From: Burkholderiaceae bacterium
GTDB lineage: Bacteria > Pseudomonadota > Gammaproteobacteria > Burkholderiales > Burkholderiaceae
Length of the DNA: 6,716 nucleotides
Direction of reading: 5' to 3'
Assembly (NCBI GenBank): GCA_017998575.1
Contig: JAGOCV010000227.1
Span: 1-6,716, forward strand
This document shows, piece after piece, positions 1 through 6,716 of this stretch. The notes under the pieces are model-generated. The model searched no databases. It was given only the letters and a program-made list of their open reading frames with translations, and had not been told where the DNA came from. The stretch's first letter is position 1, and every line of letters starts with the position of its first letter. The position numbers and the translations under genes are program-made.

Positions 1-37
1 CCGCCAAGCTGCTCAACCTCGATCTGAGGAAGATGAA

Positions 38-41
<4 letters not shown>
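1..41 (+). CDS. phnD: C-terminal end of upstream gene, probably phosphonate ABC transporter periplasmic binding protein (partial)
   Basis: The frame starting at base 3 reads AKLLNLDLRKMK followed by TGA at 39-41. The stop overlaps the start of phnC in an ATGA tetranucleotide, which shows that an upstream gene of the same operon ends here. In phosphonate import operons the gene directly before phnC is usually phnD, which encodes the periplasmic phosphonate-binding protein. The basic, leucine-rich tail is compatible with a PhnD C-terminus. Only 12 residues are visible, so the identity rests on gene order rather than on any domain. The reading frame and stop are clear; the name is an inference. 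Confidence 0.6.
27..30 (+). promoter_or_regulatory. Ribosome binding site of phnC
   Basis: AGGA lies 7 bases before the phnC ATG at 38, inside the final codons of the upstream gene. It supports the ATG at 38 as the true start and fits translational coupling through the ATGA overlap. Confidence 0.6.
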
Positions 42-2927
<2,886 letters not shown>

Positions 2928-2935
2928 AGCTCCCC

Positions 2936-4036
2936 ATGACCGCAAACTACTTCAATCCCGTGCACAGCGTGTACGGGCCGGGGGCCCTGTTGTCGCTGCC
3001 CAAGCTGCTGGCGGGCCGCCGGGCCGCCCTGGTGACCTTCCCCGAGGCGCGCCAGCTCGGCCTGCTGGCCCGGCTGGAGAGCGTGCTCGGCGCGCAGCTG
3101 GCCTGCGTGATCGACCAGGTGCTGCCCAACCCCGATGTCGCTGAACTCGCCGCGACCCACGAGGCCTTCTGGCGCGAACACGCCGACGTGGAGGTCATCG
3201 TGGCGGTGGGCGGCGGCAGCGCCATCGACACCGCCAAGGCGCTCATGGTCGGCACCGCCAGCGGCCGCTTCGCCGAACTGATCGACCTGCTCTCCACCGG
3301 CGCGGCCTTCACGCCGCACGCGGTCAAGACCCTGATCGCCGTGCCCACCACCGCCGGCACCGGCAGCGAGGTCACGCCCTGGGCCACCATCTGGGACCGC
3401 GAGCGGCAGAAAAAGTACTCGCTGCACCTGCCGCAGACCTGGCCCAGCGTGGCCCTCATCGACCCCGAGCTCATGCTCTCGCTGCCGGCCTCGGTCACGC
3501 TGCAGAGCGGGCTCGACGCGCTTTCGCACGCGCTGGAATCGATCTGGAACGTCAACGCCAACCCGGTGTCGGACACCTTCGCCGTGGCCGCCGTGAGCGA
3601 CATCCTGGAGGTGCTGCCGCGCCTGATGCGCGAGCTGGGCAACCTCGAGCTGCGCGGGCGCATGGCGCTGGCCGCTTTGAAAGCCGGCATGGCGTTCTCC
3701 AACACCAAGACCGCGTTGGCGCACTCCATCTCGTACGAGATGACGCTGCGCTACGGCCTGCCGCACGGCATCGCCTGTTCGTTCCCCTTGCCGATGGTGC
3801 TGGAGCGCGCCATCGGCCACCGCGCCGACCGCGACGCCGTGCTGGCCCGTGCGCTGGGCGGGCCGCTGGGCGAGGCGCCCGCGCGCCTGGCGCGCTTCAT
3901 CGAGCAGTTCGGCGTCGGGACGCGCTTCAGCGACTACGGCGTGAGCGACGAAGAAGCCGAACAGATGGTGCTGCACGCCCAGGGCGGCGCGCGCGGCAAG
4001 AACTTCATTGGCAGCGCCGAGGAGACCCTGGCATGA
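2936..4036 (+). CDS. Iron-containing alcohol dehydrogenase linked to phosphonate metabolism (probable 2-hydroxyethylphosphonate dehydrogenase / phosphonoacetaldehyde reductase)
   Basis: This 366-residue protein is a group III (iron-type) NAD(P)-dependent alcohol dehydrogenase. Visible motifs are the cofactor-binding VGGGSAIDTAK at 91-101 and PTTAGTGSE at 137-145. The four metal ligands are Asp194 and His198 (GLDALSHALES), His263 (TALAHSISYE) and His277 (GLPHG), spaced almost as in E. coli FucO. The SNTKTALAHSISYEMT run (255-270) resembles the subfamily seen in phosphonate operons and the phosphonoacetaldehyde reductases of phosphonate antibiotic pathways. Those biosynthetic enzymes reduce phosphonoacetaldehyde to 2-hydroxyethylphosphonate. 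In this degradative setting, between phnA and phnY, the reverse oxidation is more likely, feeding phosphonoacetaldehyde to PhnY. The start at 2936 comes 8 bases after the phnA stop and has only a weak upstream site (GAAG at 2926-2929), so it probably depends on ribosomes finishing phnA. Substrate and direction are inferred; the fold and metal site are seen. Confidence 0.85.
   Translation: MTANYFNPVHSVYGPGALLSLPKLLAGRRAALVTFPEARQLGLLARLESVLGAQLACVIDQVLPNPDVAELAATHEAFWREHADVEVIVAVGGGSAIDTAKALMVGTASGRFAELIDLLSTGAAFTPHAVKTLIAVPTTAGTGSEVTPWATIWDRERQKKYSLHLPQTWPSVALIDPELMLSLPASVTLQSGLDALSHALESIWNVNANPVSDTFAVAAVSDILEVLPRLMRELGNLELRGRMALAALKAGMAFSNTKTALAHSISYEMTLRYGLPHGIACSFPLPMVLERAIGHRADRDAVLARALGGPLGEAPARLARFIEQFGVGTRFSDYGVSDEEAEQMVLHAQGGARGKNFIGSAEETLA
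4019..4024 (+). promoter_or_regulatory. Ribosome binding site of phnY
   Basis: GAGGAG ends 8 bases before the ATG at 4033, inside the last codons of the alcohol dehydrogenase gene. It supports the overlapping ATGA start. Confidence 0.65.
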
Positions 4037-5487
4037 ACGCACGCAATCCCCTGCGCGACAGCGAACACTTCCGCGCCGAGGCGCTGCGCATCGGCGGCGA
4101 GCGCATCGCCCGCGAGCGCACGCTCGATGTCATCAACCCCTACAACCGCGAGCGCGTCGGCACCGTGCCCCTGGCCACGCTGGACGACGTGCGGCGCGCG
4201 TACCAGATCGCCCAGGCCTACAAGGCCCGGCTCACCCGCTACGAGCGCTCCAGCATCCTGCAGAAGGCCTCGGCCCTGTTGCGCGCGCGCGCCGAGGAGG
4301 CTTCGACGCTGATCACGCTCGAATCCGGCCTGTGCAAGAAGGACTCGATGTACGAAATCGGCCGCGTGGCCGACGTGCTGGTGTTCGGCGCCAACGAAGC
4401 CCTGCGCGACGATGGCCAGGTGTTCTCGTGCGACCTCACGCCGCACGGCAAGCAGCGCAAGGTCATCACCATGCGCGAGCCGCTGCAGGGCGTGATCACC
4501 GCCATCACGCCCTTCAACCACCCCATGAACCAGGTGGCGCACAAGGTGGTGCCCAGCATCGCCACCAACAACCGCATGGTGCTCAAGCCGTCCGAAAAGG
4601 TGCCGCTCTCGGCCTACTTCCTGGCCGACATCCTGTACGAGGCCGGCCTGCCGCCCGAGATGTTCCAGGTGGTGACCGGCGACCCGCGCGAGATCGCCGA
4701 CGAGATGCTGGTCAACGAACACGTGGACCTGATCACTTTCACCGGCGGCGTACCGATCGGCAAGTACATCGCGCAGAAGGCCGGCTACCGCCGCATCGTG
4801 CTCGAACTCGGCGGCAACGACCCGCTGATCGTGATGGAAGATGCCGACCTCGACAAGGCCTCCGACCTCGCGGTGCAGGGCTCGTACAAGAACTCCGGCC
4901 AGCGCTGCACGGCGGTCAAGCGCATGCTGGTGCAGGCCTCGGTGGCGGCCGAGTTCACCGAGCGCGTGGTCGAGAAGACGCGCGGCTGGAAGCACGGCAA
5001 CCCGATGGACGGCGCGATGGACATGGGCACCGTGATCGACGCGCAGGCCGCCGAGCGCTTCCAGGCGCTGGTGAACGAAGCCGTGTCGCAAGGCGCGCGC
5101 CTGCTCACCGGCAACCAGCGCGAAGGCGCGCTCTACGCGCCCACCGTGCTCGACCAGGTGCGGCCCGAAATGACCCTGGTGCGCGAAGAAACCTTCGGCC
5201 CGGTCTCGCCCATCATCACCTTCCGCGACATCGACGAAGCCATCCGCATCTCCAACGGCACCGCCTTCGGCCTGTCCTCGGGCATCTGCACCAACCGCAT
5301 GGACCACGCCACGCGCTTCGCCAAGGAACTGGTGGTGGGCACGGTGAACCTGTGGGAGGTGCCGGGCTACCGCATCGAACTCACGCCCTTCGGCGGCATC
5401 AAGGACTCGGGCCTGGGCTACAAGGAAGGCGTGCAGGAAGCGATGAAGTCGTTCTGCAACGGCAAGACCTTCACGCTGCCCTGGTGA
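4033..5487 (+). CDS. phnY: Phosphonoacetaldehyde dehydrogenase PhnY (aldehyde dehydrogenase family)
   Basis: This enzyme oxidises phosphonoacetaldehyde to phosphonoacetate with NAD+, supplying the substrate of PhnA. The 484-residue protein is a full-length aldehyde dehydrogenase. Its key residues are Asn162 in TPFNHPMN (oxyanion hole), Lys185 in LKPSEK (cofactor binding), the nucleotide-binding FTGGVPIG at 236-243, general base Glu258 in ELGGNDP, and catalytic Cys292 in SGQRCTAVKR. Arg291 directly before the nucleophile is a candidate phosphonate-binding residue; I recall an arginine in this place in the S. meliloti PhnY structure but cannot check it. The context decides the name: aldehyde dehydrogenases next to phosphonoacetate hydrolase form the PhnY family, usually with the transaminase PhnW, which is not seen here. 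The gene overlaps the preceding dehydrogenase by 4 bases (ATGA) and is the last gene of the operon. From sequence alone it could be a succinate-semialdehyde or glyceraldehyde-type dehydrogenase, but the neighbours make that unlikely. Confidence 0.88.
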   Translation: MNARNPLRDSEHFRAEALRIGGERIARERTLDVINPYNRERVGTVPLATLDDVRRAYQIAQAYKARLTRYERSSILQKASALLRARAEEASTLITLESGLCKKDSMYEIGRVADVLVFGANEALRDDGQVFSCDLTPHGKQRKVITMREPLQGVITAITPFNHPMNQVAHKVVPSIATNNRMVLKPSEKVPLSAYFLADILYEAGLPPEMFQVVTGDPREIADEMLVNEHVDLITFTGGVPIGKYIAQKAGYRRIVLELGGNDPLIVMEDADLDKASDLAVQGSYKNSGQRCTAVKRMLVQASVAAEFTERVVEKTRGWKHGNPMDGAMDMGTVIDAQAAERFQALVNEAVSQGARLLTGNQREGALYAPTVLDQVRPEMTLVREETFGPVSPIITFRDIDEAIRISNGTAFGLSSGICTNRMDHATRFAKELVVGTVNLWEVPGYRIELTPFGGIKDSGLGYKEGVQEAMKSFCNGKTFTLPW

Positions 5488-5491
5488 GAGC

Positions 5492-6424
5492 CTAGACCGA
5501 GGGTGAACCGCCCGGCTCGCTGAGCCGGTTCCCCCAGCCCTCCACCGTCTCGCGCAGCATGCGCGCGACGATCTTGCTCGCGGGCGTGAGCTGCCCCTGC
5601 TTCGGCAGGGCCAGCGTCACGTGGCGGCGCAGGTCGGGGTTGACCACGCGGGAGGCACGCAGCCGGCCCGAGCGCAGTTCGGCGTCGATCGAGAACGGCC
5701 CGAGCAGCGAGTACAGCCCGCGCGTGTGCGCCACCAGCTCGCGCTGCACGCGCAGCGAATCCGCCTCCACCTCGGCCTGCAGCACGAAGCCCTTGCTGCG
5801 CGCCGTCTCGTCGAGCACCGCGCGCCAGTGCGCCGGCCGCCGGGGCAGCACCAGGCGCAGCCCGGCCAGGCGCGAGAACTCGACGGTGTCGTTCTGCGTC
5901 AGCGGGTCCCCCGGGCGCGACACCAGGTAGGTGCCCGCCACCGCCAGCAGCTGCTCGTCCGCGCTGGTGGGCTTCTGGTAGCGGAACAGGATCGCCATGT
6001 CCACGCTGCCCAGGTCCAGCAGCGCGTCCAGCTCGCCGCCCTGGCCCTCGCGCACGTTGAGCTTGATCTTTGGAAACTCCGCCTGCAGGCGCAGGAACAC
6101 ATGGGTGAGCAGCGGGTGTGCCGCCGAGGGCAGGATGCCCAGGCGCACCTCGCCCATGGGCTCGCCGGCATCGACGCGGATGTCGGCCAGCAGCTGATCG
6201 GTGTCGCGCACCCAGCTGCGCACCCGCGCCTCCACATGGCGGCCCAGGTCGGTCAGCGTGACGCCACGCCCGGTGCGCCGGAACAGCGCGCCGCCGCACT
6301 GCTTCTCGAGCTCACCGATCTGCCGGCTGATGTGCGACTGCACCGTCTGCCGCAGCGCCGCCGCCTTGGTGAAGCTGCCCAGCTCGGCCACTTCGAGGAA
6401 CAGCCGGAAGTCGTTGGGGTTCAT
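5492..6424 (-). CDS. LysR-type transcriptional regulator
   Basis: This 310-residue protein has the standard LysR layout and length. An N-terminal winged helix-turn-helix spans about residues 1-60 (MNPNDFRLFLEVAELGSFTK, HTH at about 18-37, wing RRTGRGVTLTDLG). A linker helix follows, and from about residue 92 (GEVRLGILPSAAHP) a periplasmic-binding-protein-like effector domain runs to the end. The ATG at 6424 is preceded by GGAG (CTCC at 6431-6434 on the + strand) with 6-base spacing. The gene faces away from the hydrolase gene starting at 6545, the usual LysR layout with a divergent target. Its 3' end meets phnY tail to tail with 4 bases between stops. By position its likeliest targets are itself and the divergent gene. 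A role in the phosphonate operon is also possible, since the LysR-type PhnR controls phosphonoacetate hydrolase in P. fluorescens 23F. The effector cannot be read from the sequence. Confidence 0.9.
   Translation of the reverse strand: MNPNDFRLFLEVAELGSFTKAAALRQTVQSHISRQIGELEKQCGGALFRRTGRGVTLTDLGRHVEARVRSWVRDTDQLLADIRVDAGEPMGEVRLGILPSAAHPLLTHVFLRLQAEFPKIKLNVREGQGGELDALLDLGSVDMAILFRYQKPTSADEQLLAVAGTYLVSRPGDPLTQNDTVEFSRLAGLRLVLPRRPAHWRAVLDETARSKGFVLQAEVEADSLRVQRELVAHTRGLYSLLGPFSIDAELRSGRLRASRVVNPDLRRHVTLALPKQGQLTPASKIVARMLRETVEGWGNRLSEPGGSPSV
5505..5531. terminator. Possible hairpin at the phnY / LysR convergent end
   Basis: GAACC (5505-5509) and GGCTC (5514-5518) can pair with GAGCC (5522-5526) and GGTTC (5527-5531) across a GCT loop, with a four-base bulge on the left arm. 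Alternatively CCGGCTC pairs perfectly with GAGCCGG. The hairpin begins 17 bases past the phnY stop but sits inside the 3' end of the oppositely directed regulator gene. No run of T follows, so it is not a classical intrinsic terminator. It may slow polymerase or protect the 3' end of the operon mRNA, or be chance in GC-rich coding DNA. Confidence 0.25.
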
Positions 6425-6439
6425 GAAAGTCTCCGTCGG

Positions 6440-6467
6440 TCAGATATGCCTTCTGTGGCATGTCTGA
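6440..6467. promoter_or_regulatory. 28-base inverted repeat, candidate LysR operator
   Basis: The arms TCAGATATGCC (6440-6450) and GGCATGTCTGA (6457-6467) are reverse complements at 10 of 11 positions, separated by TTCTGT. The repeat lies 15 bases upstream of the regulator's start codon, in the only intergenic space of any size in the window. LysR proteins bind dyads of this kind, usually with a T-N11-A core; here the matching inner T and A (6447 and 6460) are 12 bases apart, a slight departure. On the minus strand the site overlaps a possible promoter (TTCAGA, 16 bases, TATCTG), so binding would block the regulator's own transcription. The repeat is seen; its function is inferred. Confidence 0.55.
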
Positions 6468-6531
6468 AATCTTCGTTTGCATTCTAGGCAGATGACGGGG
6501 GCTTTTCTAGACTGCGTCCCCATCAACCCAC

Positions 6532-6535
6532 GGAG
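6532..6535 (+). promoter_or_regulatory. Ribosome binding site of the hydrolase-family gene
   Basis: GGAG lies 9 bases before the ATG at 6545 and supports that start codon. Confidence 0.55.
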
Positions 6536-6544
6536 ACACCCGCC

Positions 6545-6716
6545 ATGCGTTTCGCCAGCTTCGAGGTCGACGGCCGAGCCACCTACGGGGTGGTCGGTGC
6601 CGACGGCCGATTCACCCCCGTGCCCGCCGGCTTCCAGGCCCGCCATGCCGACCTGAAGGCCGCCATTGCCGCCAACGCGCTGGGCGAACTCCAGGGCGCC
6701 GGTCCCTCGCTCGCAC
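6545..6716 (+). CDS. N-terminal fragment of a probable fumarylacetoacetate hydrolase family protein (runs off the window)
   Basis: An open frame starts at ATG 6545 after a GGAG site and stays open to the window end (57 codons). It begins MRFASFEVDGRATYGVV, continues with a GADGRF turn, and has an LKAAIAANAL helix at about residues 37-46. This opening resembles the small N-terminal domain that precedes the catalytic domain in many fumarylacetoacetate hydrolase family enzymes, which act as C-C hydrolases, decarboxylases or isomerases on acylpyruvate-like acids in aromatic and sugar acid degradation. The catalytic domain with its acidic metal ligands lies beyond the window, so the family call is tentative and the substrate unknown. 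The divergent LysR gene is a common companion of such catabolic genes. No obvious link to phosphonate metabolism is visible. Confidence 0.65.
   Translation, partial: MRFASFEVDGRATYGVVGADGRFTPVPAGFQARHADLKAAIAANALGELQGAGPSLA

Larger units (their letters stand above)
6425..6544. promoter_or_regulatory. Divergent intergenic control region between the LysR gene and the hydrolase gene
   Basis: These 120 bases separate two divergent start codons and are less GC-rich than the flanking genes, as expected for promoters. The half next to the regulator holds the 28-base inverted repeat and a weak minus-strand promoter candidate. For the + strand gene, TTGCAT at 6477-6482 is a possible -35 element, but no convincing -10 lies 17 bases on. 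The nearest A/T-rich element, TTCTAG at 6505-6510, is spaced too far for standard sigma-70 and would fit activation by a bound regulator. Confidence 0.5.

Noticed and set aside
3934..5307. A 457-codon open frame on the minus strand opposite phnY
   Set aside because: It is rich in His, Gly, Ala and Val with no recognisable domain. It is what results from reading the complement of a GC-rich gene, and the + strand frame encodes a complete aldehyde dehydrogenase.
5621..6487. A 288-codon + strand frame opposite the LysR gene
   Set aside because: Its Gln/Arg/His/Ala-rich composition has no domain, whereas the opposite strand encodes a standard LysR protein with its own ribosome binding site.
6440..6646. 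A short minus-strand frame across the divergent region
   Set aside because: It runs across the inverted repeat and the start of the hydrolase-like gene, has no convincing ribosome binding site or motif, and conflicts with the better supported + strand gene.

Overview
The window is high-GC DNA, densely packed, with strongly GC-biased third codon positions. Gene content and protein style suggest a betaproteobacterium of the order Burkholderiales, perhaps Comamonadaceae. That placement is inferred from composition and gene order, not from a marker gene.

Bases 1-5487 (+ strand) are one unbroken phosphonate operon, entered at its 3' part. In order: the last 12 codons of an upstream gene (probably the periplasmic phosphonate-binding protein PhnD), phnC (ABC ATPase), phnE (ABC permease), phnA (phosphonoacetate hydrolase of the alkaline phosphatase superfamily), an iron-type alcohol dehydrogenase of the kind linked to phosphonate loci, and phnY (phosphonoacetaldehyde dehydrogenase). 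Four of the five junctions overlap by 1 or 4 bases; the fifth has 8 bases between stop and start. Translation is therefore probably coupled. The operon promoter lies outside the window.

The enzymes form a chain. The importer brings in a small phosphonate. The iron-type dehydrogenase would convert an alcohol, plausibly 2-hydroxyethylphosphonate, to phosphonoacetaldehyde. PhnY oxidises this to phosphonoacetate, and PhnA cleaves its C-P bond to give acetate and phosphate. Neither the transaminase PhnW nor phosphonatase PhnX is in the window, so the alcohol may be the real entry substrate. This is the most interesting open question here. All catalytic and metal-binding residues I can place are intact in the three enzymes.

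Bases 5492-6424 (- strand) encode a LysR-type regulator that converges on phnY with only 4 bases between the stop codons. Bases 6425-6544 are a divergent control region holding a near-perfect 28-base inverted repeat just upstream of the regulator's start, a good operator candidate. From 6545 to the window end a + strand gene begins whose N-terminus looks like a fumarylacetoacetate hydrolase family protein. By position, the regulator most likely controls that gene and itself. Control of the phosphonate operon is possible, because a LysR-type protein (PhnR) controls phnA in Pseudomonas fluorescens 23F.

I see no RNA genes, insertion sequences, CRISPR arrays or other mobile DNA. The system is a recognisable catabolic operon rather than a wholly new one; its novelty lies in the likely entry substrate and in the regulatory link.
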